Shown here in pieces: positions 1-7,020 of a stretch of 64,000 bases of DNA. Under the pieces are notes generated by a model. It searched no databases. It was not told where the DNA came from and saw nothing but the letters and a program-made list of their open reading frames with translations. This DNA is from Bog-473 sp963788125. GTDB taxonomy: Bacteria > Actinomycetota > Acidimicrobiia > Acidimicrobiales > RAAP-2. The stretch spans positions 248,001 to 312,000 of the forward strand of contig CAWBFN010000002.1 of assembly GCA_963788125.1 (NCBI GenBank), read 5' to 3'. Position 1 is the first letter of the stretch, and every line of letters begins with the position of its first letter. The position numbers were made by a program, and so were the translations under genes.

Positions 1-422
1 CCGGCCGGTCCACACCCGACGGTGCGCGCTGAATCTGAACCCTGGCACCGTCTAGAGGTGAATCTCGTGGTGGCTCGTCTTGGCAGATTGGAGATGTCAT
101 CCGGTAGAGAAGAGATTTCGCGGTCGAGGGCCAAGGCTAGACGCCAGTCAGATCCCTTGGTTCGATGACGAAACGTCAACGCCAGCTGAAATCACCCACC
201 GATGTACACCGTTTAATCGGAACGCCCACCGAACACAGGTTCTGCATCGCGAAGGGCCCCAGGCGGTCATCGTGCGCCCGCATGACGGTGTTGAGATGCC
301 CTGTGGGGTCGTTCGGCTAAGCCGTTGATCGGGGTAAACGTCTCTCGGAGTACAGCGTTCTGTCTGGGGATAACGTGTTCGCTCAAGCGCGCAACAGGCA
401 CGGTTCTGGAGGGACGAAAGCG
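1..422. other. left-edge stretch with no convincing gene
   Basis: I see no gene I can support here. A plus-strand reading frame at 80-328 would encode 82 residues, but it has no clear ribosome-binding site, no recognisable motif and an Arg/Pro/His-rich composition typical of chance frames in GC-rich DNA. No tRNA or obvious hairpin was noticed. The last 15-20 bases before 423 carry the GGAGGG ribosome-binding site of the next gene, so the promoter of the redox cluster should lie in this stretch. Confidence 0.4.
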
Positions 423-1016
423 ATGTCTACCGGCCCGGCTATATCAATGCCGACCATCGACACAGGCTCGGCTGTCTCGTTGGAACGGAAGAATGTGGCT
501 CTTCTCCTTCTCGTCTGGGTCGGCGTCGCCTCTTCGTTGGCCGCCTACGCCAAGATCCATCACCCCTCGGGGCGGACATTGTTTACGCTCGGGTTCACCG
601 GCCTGCTTCAGATGAAAGCGTGGCTAACAACCGCTGCAGTGGCGTTCGTCATAGTGCAACTTGTCACTGCGCTTTGGATGTGGGGGCGACTTCCAGGAGC
701 AGGGGCGGCCCCATCGTGGGCTTCGGCATTGCACCGGTGGACGGGCACCACTGCATTCGTTCTTACCCTTCCGGTGGTCTTCAACTGCATATGGGCGCTT
801 GGCTTTGCCACGACCAGTCTGCGTGTGGTCGTCCACAGCGTTGCCGGTTGCTTGTTCTATGGAGCGTATGCCGCCAAGATGGTTGGCTTACGGATCCGGG
901 GATTGCCTGGATGGGCCGTCCCCGTACTCGGCGGGAGTGTGTTCGCATTGCTCATTGTGCTCTGGCTGACCTCGGCGCTGTGGTTGTTCACGCGTCCGGG
1001 CATCCCCTTGTTCTAA
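423..1016 (+). CDS. five-helix membrane protein, DUF6529-like, partner of a Rieske protein
   Basis: Predicted 197-residue integral membrane protein. The ATG at 423 is preferred because GGAGGG lies about 10 bases upstream; an upstream in-frame start at 375 has none. Hydrophobic segments fall at roughly residues 23-42, 62-86, 100-120, 127-150 and 158-185. Histidines sit near helix ends (HHPSG, HRWTG, VVHSVAG), as in cytochrome b561-like haem proteins, though haem binding is inferred only. The Rieske gene starts 29 bases downstream on the same strand. From memory, DUF6529 proteins are often encoded beside Rieske proteins in actinobacteria, which supports a role in membrane electron transfer. Substrate and partner quinone are unknown. 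Confidence 0.6.
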   Translation: MSTGPAISMPTIDTGSAVSLERKNVALLLLVWVGVASSLAAYAKIHHPSGRTLFTLGFTGLLQMKAWLTTAAVAFVIVQLVTALWMWGRLPGAGAAPSWASALHRWTGTTAFVLTLPVVFNCIWALGFATTSLRVVVHSVAGCLFYGAYAAKMVGLRIRGLPGWAVPVLGGSVFALLIVLWLTSALWLFTRPGIPLF

Positions 1017-1045
1017 GACGGCTCTCACCGAGATCGGAGGTACTG

Positions 1046-1483
1046 ATGCCCGGAGACGCCATTTCACGACGGTCCATAATCGGCGGGTGTGCGATCACGG
1101 CGGTCGCCGGCCTCGCCGGGTATCTAGTGGCACACGACAAGTGGTCGGCCACTACGAGTGGCACGGCAACGTCATACTCCTCCAGCGGTAACGGACAGTT
1201 CCTTGCTCATCTCAGCCAGGTTCCAGGCGCCGGAGGGGGGTTGATACTGGCTCAGGACAAGGTCGTACTTGTGCGGGGAGAGGGCGGTACGGTGCATGGT
1301 CTGTCCGCCATATGCACTCACCAAGGCTGCACAGTGGGGTCGATCCAAAAAGGAATTATCACTTGTCCGTGCCACGGCAGTGAGTTCAACGCGCAAACCG
1401 GCGCGGTGATCCAAGGACCTGCGACGCGTCCACTGCCAGCTGTCTCGGTAGTGGTGCGGGGCCGAAGTGTCTTTACGGGCTAG
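1046..1483 (+). CDS. Rieske [2Fe-2S] protein, membrane-anchored or Tat-exported
   Basis: 145-residue protein with both Rieske cluster motifs: CTHQGC (two ligands, Cys and His) and CPCHGS about 17 residues later. The N-terminus has a twin-arginine-like start (SRRSIIGG) followed by a hydrophobic stretch, so it is probably moved across or anchored to the membrane as a folded Fe-S protein. The ATG at 1046 has GGAGG 6 bases upstream; the frame is open further upstream, but that part overlaps the preceding gene. It is short, with a single domain, closer to the soluble Rieske proteins of small redox systems than to the QcrA subunit of a bc1 complex. It sits between a five-helix membrane protein and a tiny membrane peptide. 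Confidence 0.88.
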   Translation: MPGDAISRRSIIGGCAITAVAGLAGYLVAHDKWSATTSGTATSYSSSGNGQFLAHLSQVPGAGGGLILAQDKVVLVRGEGGTVHGLSAICTHQGCTVGSIQKGIITCPCHGSEFNAQTGAVIQGPATRPLPAVSVVVRGRSVFTG

Positions 1484-1492
1484 GAGGATCTG

Positions 1493-1576
1493 ATGAGGTG
1501 GCGGACTGTCTTTCCGACTTGGATCTGGCTCGCGGCAACCGCGTTCACTGTCGGTGCGCTCATTGCGTTGTCCTGA
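1493..1576 (+). CDS. 27-residue single-helix membrane peptide
   Basis: A short gene of 27 codons starting at ATG 1493, with a near-ideal ribosome-binding site (AGGAGG) ending about 5 bases upstream. It begins 9 bases after the Rieske stop codon. The peptide has a positively charged start (MRWR), then about 20 mostly hydrophobic residues with Trp near one end, and no Cys or His. This is the usual look of a small single-pass membrane peptide that stabilises a larger redox complex. I infer it belongs with the Rieske protein and the five-helix protein. No family was recognised, and short chance frames with a good ribosome-binding site do occur. Confidence 0.5.
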   Translation: MRWRTVFPTWIWLAATAFTVGALIALS

Positions 1577-1659
1577 CCGGCGCGACGACGGTCACGGAAA
1601 AGATATCGGCACCGGTCCCGACCACAGAGTCCCGGCCACCCGGTAGGGGCCGTCGGCGA

Positions 1660-1695
1660 CTCTCCGTCGGCCTCTCCGTCGGGCTCTCCATCGGC
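1660..1695 (+). repeat. 12-base tandem repeat, three copies
   Basis: Three consecutive 12-base copies of CTCTCCGTCGGC; the second copy ends in G and the third has A for G at position 7. It lies in the non-coding stretch upstream of the Rieske oxygenase. No function is evident. Confidence 0.7.
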
Positions 1696-1904
1696 AGGGA
1701 TCCTCAAGACGCTGGCGCACACCCGATATGGCCGGCGGCGCCCCGAGGTAGGCGCCGGTCATTGAGTCTCTCTATGGTCATGCCGTCCAACTTCTATTGG
1801 ACAGGGGTGGCGGGTGCCTGCAGTATGGGCGGGCGCCTCGAGCTCGTCGTCGATCGACGGGTCTTTGGGGGGACACGCAACTGCCTGTCAGCGAGGGCGG
1901 CGAG

Positions 1905-1946
1905 GACAGGCACGAAGAGACAGGCACGAAGAGACAGGCACGAAGA
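1905..1946 (+). repeat. 14-base perfect tandem repeat, three copies, next to the ribosome-binding site
   Basis: Three perfect, adjacent copies of GACAGGCACGAAGA. The array ends two bases before the AAGGAG ribosome-binding site (1949-1954) of the oxygenase starting at 1960. A 14-base unit cannot keep a reading frame, so the array is not coding. It may lie in the 5' untranslated leader. Confidence 0.8.
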
Positions 1947-1959
1947 CGAAGGAGTAGCA

Positions 1960-3228
1960 ATGGCTCGATGGCCGAAGCCGCCCGAGGGCAGCTGGACGGA
2001 GCACTTCAAGCTTTCAACGGCACCGGTCCCGCACGAGGACTCCATCTCACCCGAGTTCTACGAGCTCGAGGCGGAGGCGGTCTTCAAGCGCGCCTGGCTA
2101 AACGTGGGCCGGGTGGACCAGCTGCCGCGCAACGGGAGCTACTTCACCAAGGAGATCGAGGTGGCCAAGACGTCGGTGGTCATCGTGCGCGACATGGGCG
2201 GAGAGGTCCGGGCCTTTTACAACATCTGTCGCCACCGGGGCAACAAGTTGGTGTGGAACGACTTCCCCAAGGAGGAGACGTCCGGCGTCTGCCGGCAGTT
2301 CACCTGCAAGTACCACGGCTGGCGCTACAGCCTCGATGGTGCGCTCACCTACGTCCAACAAGAGGGCGAGTTCTTCGACTTCGACAAGGACGACTACGGG
2401 TTGGTGCCCGTGCACTGCGACGTGTGGGAGGGCTTCATCTTCATCAATCTGGCCGAGGAGCCCGAGCTGTCGCTGACCGAGTTCCTCGGACCGATGATCC
2501 TCGGCTTCGAGGGCTATCCCTTCGACAAGATGACCGAGCGGTGGTTCTACCGGTCGGAGATCAAGAGCAACTGGAAGCTGTTCTCGGACAACACCGCCGA
2601 GTTCTACCACGCACCCGTCCTGCACGCCGGGCAGATGCCGCCGGCGTTCGCCGCACCCAACCGGGAAGCCGGCTTCGAGGCGCCGTACTACCAGATCGAC
2701 GGGCCGCACCGGCTGGCGGCGACGGGAGGCATCCGGCCGTGGGAGATGCCCGACGGGATGTTCAAACCGATGGAGAAGGCCCTCCAGGCCAGCCTGTGGG
2801 GCCCGTGGGAGCCCTACGACATCGGCGAGGTGCCTGCCGGTGTCAACCCGGGCGGACTGGAACGATGGGGCAACCAGTCCTACCAGCTGTGGCCGAACAT
2901 GGTGATCCTCTTCTGGAGCCAGGGCTTCTACTTCGTCTACAACTACTGGCCGACCTCGTACAACACGATGAAGTACGAAGCCACCCTCTACTTCCCGCCG
3001 GCCAGGTCGCCGCGCGATCGGGTGGCGCACGAGATGATCGCCATGGCCTACAAGGAGTACGGGATCCAGGACGTCAACACGTGCGAAGCGTCCCAACAGA
3101 TGCTCGAGGCCCGCATCGTCAGCGAGTTCCCCTTCAACGACCAGGAGATCCTTCCCCGACACCTGCACATGCTGTGCGTCGACGCCGTGAACGACTACAA
3201 GCTCGAGAAGGGCCTGGTGAACCAGTGA
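1960..3228 (+). CDS. aromatic-ring-hydroxylating type Rieske oxygenase, alpha subunit
   Basis: 422-residue protein. Residues ~40-150 form the Rieske domain with CRHRGN and CKYHGWRY as [2Fe-2S] ligands. The C-terminal catalytic domain carries the mononuclear iron histidines in HAPVLH within DNTAEFYHAPVLHA, preceded by the conserved NWKL. Such enzymes use electrons from a reductase to add oxygen to, or demethylate, an organic substrate in the cytoplasm; the substrate here cannot be told. No ferredoxin or reductase gene is adjacent, so electrons must come from elsewhere. The ATG at 1960 is set by AAGGAG five bases upstream; the frame is open upstream but non-conserved. The stop overlaps the next gene's start. 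Confidence 0.92.
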   Translation: MARWPKPPEGSWTEHFKLSTAPVPHEDSISPEFYELEAEAVFKRAWLNVGRVDQLPRNGSYFTKEIEVAKTSVVIVRDMGGEVRAFYNICRHRGNKLVWNDFPKEETSGVCRQFTCKYHGWRYSLDGALTYVQQEGEFFDFDKDDYGLVPVHCDVWEGFIFINLAEEPELSLTEFLGPMILGFEGYPFDKMTERWFYRSEIKSNWKLFSDNTAEFYHAPVLHAGQMPPAFAAPNREAGFEAPYYQIDGPHRLAATGGIRPWEMPDGMFKPMEKALQASLWGPWEPYDIGEVPAGVNPGGLERWGNQSYQLWPNMVILFWSQGFYFVYNYWPTSYNTMKYEATLYFPPARSPRDRVAHEMIAMAYKEYGIQDVNTCEASQQMLEARIVSEFPFNDQEILPRHLHMLCVDAVNDYKLEKGLVNQ

Positions 3229-3560
3229 GTGGCGCACTGCTGCCCGGCCAGTTCGCCGACCTGGAGACGTTCGCCCAGGAGTGGTGCCTGGCGACAGAGA
3301 CGGAGCGCTACGCCAAGCGGCTCGACAGCTCCATCGGTGAGCTCCAGGCGTTCTACGACGCGTTCTTCCCGCGTATCGAGGAGGCGCTCGCCTACTGCGA
3401 CCAGTACCCCCTCGACGCCCTGCCCGAGGACGTCCTCAACCTCATGCACCTCCTCTACTCGCTGGTCGCCGTCTCCTACTCGGTCGAGGCGTGGCACCAG
3501 GGACGGATCCCCGATACCGGCGCTTCAGCCATCACCTGTGTGGTGGAGCCCGTTCCGTAG
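3225..3560 (+). CDS. small partner protein of the Rieske oxygenase
   Basis: 111-residue soluble, acidic protein starting at GTG 3225, with a 4-base GTGA overlap with the oxygenase stop. Such coupling implies translation in fixed ratio. No cofactor motif is visible. The composition and the pattern ERYAKR...LDALPEDVLNLMHLLYSL...VEPVP match, from memory, a small conserved protein that follows Rieske oxygenases in several actinobacteria. It is not the usual ring-hydroxylase beta subunit, which is longer (about 160-180 residues). Role unknown; a structural or docking subunit is a guess. Confidence 0.65.
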   Translation: MSGALLPGQFADLETFAQEWCLATETERYAKRLDSSIGELQAFYDAFFPRIEEALAYCDQYPLDALPEDVLNLMHLLYSLVAVSYSVEAWHQGRIPDTGASAITCVVEPVP

Positions 3561-3596
3561 GCGACGCACTCGCGCAGCGCGGCTGGCCGGCACCGA

Positions 3597-4781
3597 TTAC
3601 CTCCAAGTCCTCCCACCGTTGTCGGTGTAGTTCGTCGTGGCGGTGTTGCTTGGCCCACCACTCGATCCCACAGCCACACAACGAGTTACGGTGGCACAGG
3701 CGACAGCATTGACCGAACTTGCCTTTGTCCCGGGCAGCTTCCCAGTGGACCACGAACGACCGCCGTCAAGGCTGTAGATGGCGGCGGGCGGCACATCATT
3801 CCCCACGGGGTTACCCCGGGTGCCTACTGCGATGCATTCGCTCGATGAGGGGCAGGTGACCGTGAGCAGGTACCCGATCCCATGAGGAAGCGTCGCCGAA
3901 GTCCAGACAGCACCGCCGTCCGTGGTAAATAGACCTTCGGGCGGTCCAGCGACACCGGTCGAAGACCCCACCGCGACACACTCTCGTGAGTTGGGACATG
4001 AGATTCCACTGAGCTCGCCCGTTCCCGGCGAGGTGGCTGTCGTCCAACTGGAACCGCCGTCCTTGGAATAGATGACATCCATTCCCGGAAGAGAGGCACC
4101 CGTCGGAGGGGACGCTCCAACAGCTAGACAGACGCTGATCGATGGGCACGAGACACCTGCCAGCGTACCGGTCCCGTTTGGTACCGTCCCGGGTACCCAG
4201 GACTTCCCACCGTCCGACGATACAAAAACAAGCGATCCGGGCTCGCCGGCCGGCGCACCTATGTTCGCGCCGACAGCGACGCATCGAGTGGTCGAGGGGC
4301 AGGAGACACCGCTGAGTAGACCATCGGCGCCGGCCAGCAGCTGCCCGGCCCAGGACAGGCCGCCATTGCTGGTCACTATGACGCCACCGGCGTCAGCGCC
4401 CGCCGCGGACACTGTGAAACCCACGCCGACACACTTCTTCTTCGATGCGCACGAGACGTCCACGACCTGATTCGGTCCACCCTGAAGAGTCCCCGTGGAC
4501 CACGAAGTTCCGCCATTCGCTGTGCTGGTGGCGCCAGGGATGTACGTCGAGTGGGTGGAGCCCGTTGCGGTGCCCACGGCGACGCAGTGGGTAACAGCGG
4601 GGCAGGAAACCCCCAAAAGTGCAGACATTCCCTTTGGTGCGACTCCGTGAAGTGTCGACAGCGTTGCCGCCTCACCACGAGAGGTTGTGAGTAGGGCAAA
4701 GCCCACCGTCATGACCACAACGGCTGCGCATACCATGGCCATCCGTACCACCCCGTGCGGAGTGATCTTCTTCGTAGCCAT
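3597..4781 (-). CDS. secreted seven-bladed beta-propeller with one C-x5-C pair per blade
   Basis: 394 residues with a signal peptide: MATKK start, hydrophobic core at ~13-31, then an Ala-rich cleavage region near residue 38. The rest is seven copies of a ~50-residue unit. Each unit has a C-x5-C pair followed by [VLI]xVG (for example SCPSTTRCVAVG) and then an Asp/Asn-box-like turn of the type DGGxSW. Seven cysteine pairs with seven GG-[ST]-W turns indicate a sialidase/BNR-like seven-bladed propeller, probably with one disulfide per blade, exported from the cell. The last unit ends right after GGRTWR. The GAAGGG ribosome-binding site lies 9-14 bases before ATG 4781. No catalytic signature is seen; a binding or surface role is inferred. 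Convergent with the oxygenase partner gene. Confidence 0.72.
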   Translation of the reverse strand: MATKKITPHGVVRMAMVCAAVVVMTVGFALLTTSRGEAATLSTLHGVAPKGMSALLGVSCPAVTHCVAVGTATGSTHSTYIPGATSTANGGTSWSTGTLQGGPNQVVDVSCASKKKCVGVGFTVSAAGADAGGVIVTSNGGLSWAGQLLAGADGLLSGVSCPSTTRCVAVGANIGAPAGEPGSLVFVSSDGGKSWVPGTVPNGTGTLAGVSCPSISVCLAVGASPPTGASLPGMDVIYSKDGGSSWTTATSPGTGELSGISCPNSRECVAVGSSTGVAGPPEGLFTTDGGAVWTSATLPHGIGYLLTVTCPSSSECIAVGTRGNPVGNDVPPAAIYSLDGGRSWSTGKLPGTKASSVNAVACATVTRCVAVGSSGGPSNTATTNYTDNGGRTWR

Positions 4782-4883
4782 GCTGCCCGTCCCTTCCGTC
4801 GGTGCTGCGTCGAAGTTCCAGCGTCACCTACATCATCCAAGAGGTTGCGCACGGTAGAACGCATGGCTGCCCACATTTGGAAT

Positions 4884-5018
4884 CTATCCAATATGGTTGA
4901 AATGCGGTTCTGTCGCTTGGTTTGAATAGCTATTGTCTACTGCCTCGACCTCTAACGTTTCCTGCTTCTCGACCTCGTCGGAAACCTTCGTGGTGGGGGT
5001 GATCTGCTTGGTAGCCAT
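4884..5018 (-). CDS. 44-residue peptide sharing its first residues with the propeller protein
   Basis: Short frame from ATG 5018, 44 residues. It starts MATKQITP, nearly the same as MATKKITP of the next gene downstream on the same strand; the nucleotides are also similar. The rest is acidic (KVSDEVEKQETLEVEA) with an Asn/Ser/His-rich tail, and there is no hydrophobic segment. The local DNA is noticeably more AT-rich than the surroundings. There is no strong ribosome-binding site. It could be a genuine small peptide, a leader-like precursor, or a decayed 5' duplicate of the neighbouring gene. No peptide-modifying enzyme is nearby, so I do not call it a RiPP precursor. Confidence 0.35.
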   Translation of the reverse strand: MATKQITPTTKVSDEVEKQETLEVEAVDNSYSNQATEPHFNHIG

Positions 5019-5124
5019 AGTGATGGTCGCTTCGGTCCGGTGATACATGTAGTTCCCATTGTTTTCCCTAGTCGTAGCCTTTCCTGTGGCCCATGTTGTC
5101 GACAATCGTGCCTACAAAGCTCCT

Positions 5125-5370
5125 TTAGACGAGAGTGGCCTGGGGATTGTTGAGAGCTGAACCGTTTGAATGAGTCGCGATGAATGGGAGCAGGTGGTCA
5201 CTGGGGGGCGCTGGGTGCGTGGTTGTGGTTGTAGCTCCAACTGGGCCAGGGGCGAAGGCGCGGCTAAGGGCAGGCAGAGCTGCACCGACACCTAGGCAGG
5301 CGATGGACAGTCCAGCCGCTGCAATCCTGAGGCGAATCCCGCTCAGTGTGGCAATCTTCTCGGTCTTCAT
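5125..5370 (-). CDS. small secreted or membrane-anchored protein of unknown function
   Basis: 81 residues from ATG 5370, with AAAGGA about 9 bases upstream. Basic N-terminus (MKTEK, RLR), then a hydrophobic stretch at ~16-38 rich in Ala, Leu and Gly, then a Thr-run and Pro-rich segment and a short polar tail. This fits a signal peptide or a single membrane anchor with a short outer part. No family recognised. It lies upstream, on the same strand, of the 44-residue peptide and the secreted propeller, so the three may form one exported set. Confidence 0.5.
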   Translation of the reverse strand: MKTEKIATLSGIRLRIAAAGLSIACLGVGAALPALSRAFAPGPVGATTTTTHPAPPSDHLLPFIATHSNGSALNNPQATLV

Positions 5371-5727
5371 TTGGAAGATCCTTTCCGGTCAACTGGAGCG
5401 ATATGTCCATGGTTTTCCGGGGGCGGGGTCCCGTCTGTGGCCTGAGTTACATAGTGAACGTGAGCTGTCGGACAGTGGAGCGAGTGGCCATCAGCGGCGT
5501 CTGACTGGCTGGTACTAACGAGACCTCCGTGAACAGTTCGATGGCGAAGACGGAGCACTTGGGACTCGACAGATCTGCTCTATCCCGACGGTATCGTTTG
5601 CTCCAACGAGAACGCGCCAGCAGTGCACAGCGGATCCTGGTCATTGCATTGCGTGGAGTTATCTCGACGCCAACCTCACCCGAGCGGGAATGAACCGAGG
5701 ATCATCAGGGAGAATACGCTGACAGCC
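5371..5727. other. 357-base divergent intergenic region
   Basis: Separates the minus-strand small secreted genes from the plus-strand LysR gene. A minus-strand frame of 63 codons (5367-5558) is open, but its His/Pro-rich translation looks like chance. The right end holds a TACGCT hexamer at 5715-5720, seven bases before the GTG start of the LysR gene, as expected for a leaderless promoter. Confidence 0.45.
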
Positions 5728-6594
5728 GTGGAACTCCATCACCTGCGCTGCGCTGTGGTCATCGCTGATCTCGGGAGTTTCACCGCCGCGGCGGACGCAC
5801 TGCACCTGACCCAGCCGACACTGTCCTACGCCATGGCGCGCCTCGAACGCGAGCTGGGCGCGAAGCTCTTCGAGCGCACGCCGTCAGGGGCGCGGCTCAC
5901 CGACGCCGGAAAGGCGTTCCTCGACCCGGCCCGGCGGTCGCTCCTCGAAGCGGAAAACGCCCGGGTGGCCGTCGAAGCGGTCACCGGGGTACTGACCGGC
6001 CAGCTGCGGGCCATCGGGATACGGCACGCCATCGTGGAGACCGCCCGGCTGCTGGCCCGCTTCCACCAGCGGCATCCGGGCGTCGCCATCCTCCTGGCGG
6101 AGCCGACGAGCGACGCCGACGTGATGGACGCGGTCCGGGTAGGTCGTTGCGACGTCGGGATCGTGCGCTCGCAGGAGGTCGACGGGGACCTGCCGTCGGT
6201 GCCGGCGGGCTCGCGCCAGTTGGTGGTGATCTTCTCGGAAGCGACCGCCCCGCGCCAGAAGATCCTCCGCCTCGACGAGCTGGGGGCCATGCCCCAGGTC
6301 GCCCCGTTGCCCGGCACGGCGGCTCGGCAGGAGTTCGACGACTTCTGGCGGAACAGTCCTACGAAGCCGCCGATCGGCGCAGAGTGCTCGAACGAGGATG
6401 GCGTCGTGGAACTGGTGCGCGCCGGGCTGGGTGCGGCCTTCATGTCCCGGGCGCGGGCCGAGGACATCCGGACGGGGGGCGTCGTCATTCGGGAGGTCCG
6501 CCACCCGGGCGACGACCTGTCGGCCATCCGACGGCCGGCGGCCTCCCCGGCCGTCGAGGCGTTCTTCAGCCTGCTCGGCGAAGAGGCCCACTGA
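5728..6594 (+). CDS. LysR-family transcriptional regulator
   Basis: 288 residues. The first ~60 residues form the winged helix-turn-helix: VELHHLRC start, then FTAAADALHLTQPTLSYAMARLERELGAKLFER, given here only as a region; the key helix is TQPTLSYAMARLE. The rest is the effector-binding domain (two Rossmann-like lobes). GTG 5728 is chosen because LysR proteins normally begin just before the helix-turn-helix, with this ELHHLR pattern. There is no ribosome-binding site; a TACGCT -10-like box seven bases upstream suggests a leaderless transcript. Target genes are unknown. The divergent small secreted genes or the downstream ABC exporter are candidates. Confidence 0.88.
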   Translation: MELHHLRCAVVIADLGSFTAAADALHLTQPTLSYAMARLERELGAKLFERTPSGARLTDAGKAFLDPARRSLLEAENARVAVEAVTGVLTGQLRAIGIRHAIVETARLLARFHQRHPGVAILLAEPTSDADVMDAVRVGRCDVGIVRSQEVDGDLPSVPAGSRQLVVIFSEATAPRQKILRLDELGAMPQVAPLPGTAARQEFDDFWRNSPTKPPIGAECSNEDGVVELVRAGLGAAFMSRARAEDIRTGGVVIREVRHPGDDLSAIRRPAASPAVEAFFSLLGEEAH

Positions 6595-6634
6595 GAGGCC
6601 CCTTCGCCCACTGACACTGCGGCGCGCCCACGCG

Positions 6635-6847
6635 TCGCTCATCGCCGCGCTGTTCAAGATCCACGACTGGAATGCCCTGGGCCTTTTCGGAACGCACACA
6701 CTGGACATCAACAATCGCAAGACCATCGTCTCCGGCGTCGGTAACTGCCAGTGGACGACCAAGTTCGTCGGGAAGACCTTCCATCTGGTGCCGGGCGCCG
6801 ATCCCATCTGCGGCACCGTCATCCCGGGCGTCACGGTCTCTCCGTAA
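6635..6847 (+). pseudogene. C-terminal remnant of an amino-acid-type ABC solute-binding protein
   Basis: In-frame translation of this stretch gives about 70 residues that match the end of the solute-binding protein encoded at 37866-39107: SLIAAL / SLINAL, LFGTH / LYGTH, and FHLVPGADPICG / FHLVPGEDPLCG, with similar spacing and the same end point. The rest of the gene (about 340 residues) is missing; the LysR gene ends only 40 bases upstream. There is no start codon and no ribosome-binding site at the homology border. I read it as the left-over 3' end of a deleted periplasmic-binding-protein gene. Confidence 0.65.
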
Positions 6848-6927
6848 CCGGCTGGCTGGGGCCCGATCCCTGACGGTTCCCCCGGATCGCTAGATTGGAA
6901 GTCCCCCGCTCGCGAAGGGACGACAAG

Positions 6928-7020
6928 ATGGCGGAGGTCATCGTTGAGGGAGACGAACGCGTGGTGCGCCCGAGGGCTCCACGCGCCACGTCGGTGAGGC
7001 CCACGCGACCACGTGGATGA
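6928..7020 (+). CDS. possible 30-codon leader ORF overlapping the ABC exporter start
   Basis: ATG 6928 is preceded by GAAGGGA at about 8 bases. The 30-residue frame (MAEVIVEGDERV start, Arg/Pro-rich end) stops at 7018-7020, eight bases into the ABC ATPase gene. It could couple translation to that gene, which itself has no good ribosome-binding site before its GTG. It could also be chance. Confidence 0.25.
   Translation: MAEVIVEGDERVVRPRAPRATSVRPTRPRG

Larger units (their letters stand above)
1577..1959 (+). other. 383-base intergenic stretch with two short tandem repeats
   Basis: No gene supported. The frame of the downstream oxygenase is open through this stretch, but the translation is low-complexity and has no homology-like features. 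It contains a 12-base triplet repeat at 1660-1695 and a 14-base triplet repeat at 1905-1946, and probably the oxygenase promoter. Confidence 0.55.

Noticed and set aside
80..328. 82-codon plus-strand frame at the left edge
   Set aside because: No ribosome-binding site, no recognisable motif, composition like a chance frame.
4884..5018. RiPP precursor peptide
   Set aside because: The acidic leader-like part is suggestive, but no maturation enzyme, protease or dedicated exporter is adjacent; kept only as a possible small gene.
5367..5558. 63-codon minus-strand frame overlapping the 81-residue gene start
   Set aside because: His/Pro-rich, no ribosome-binding site, no hydrophobic or family signal.
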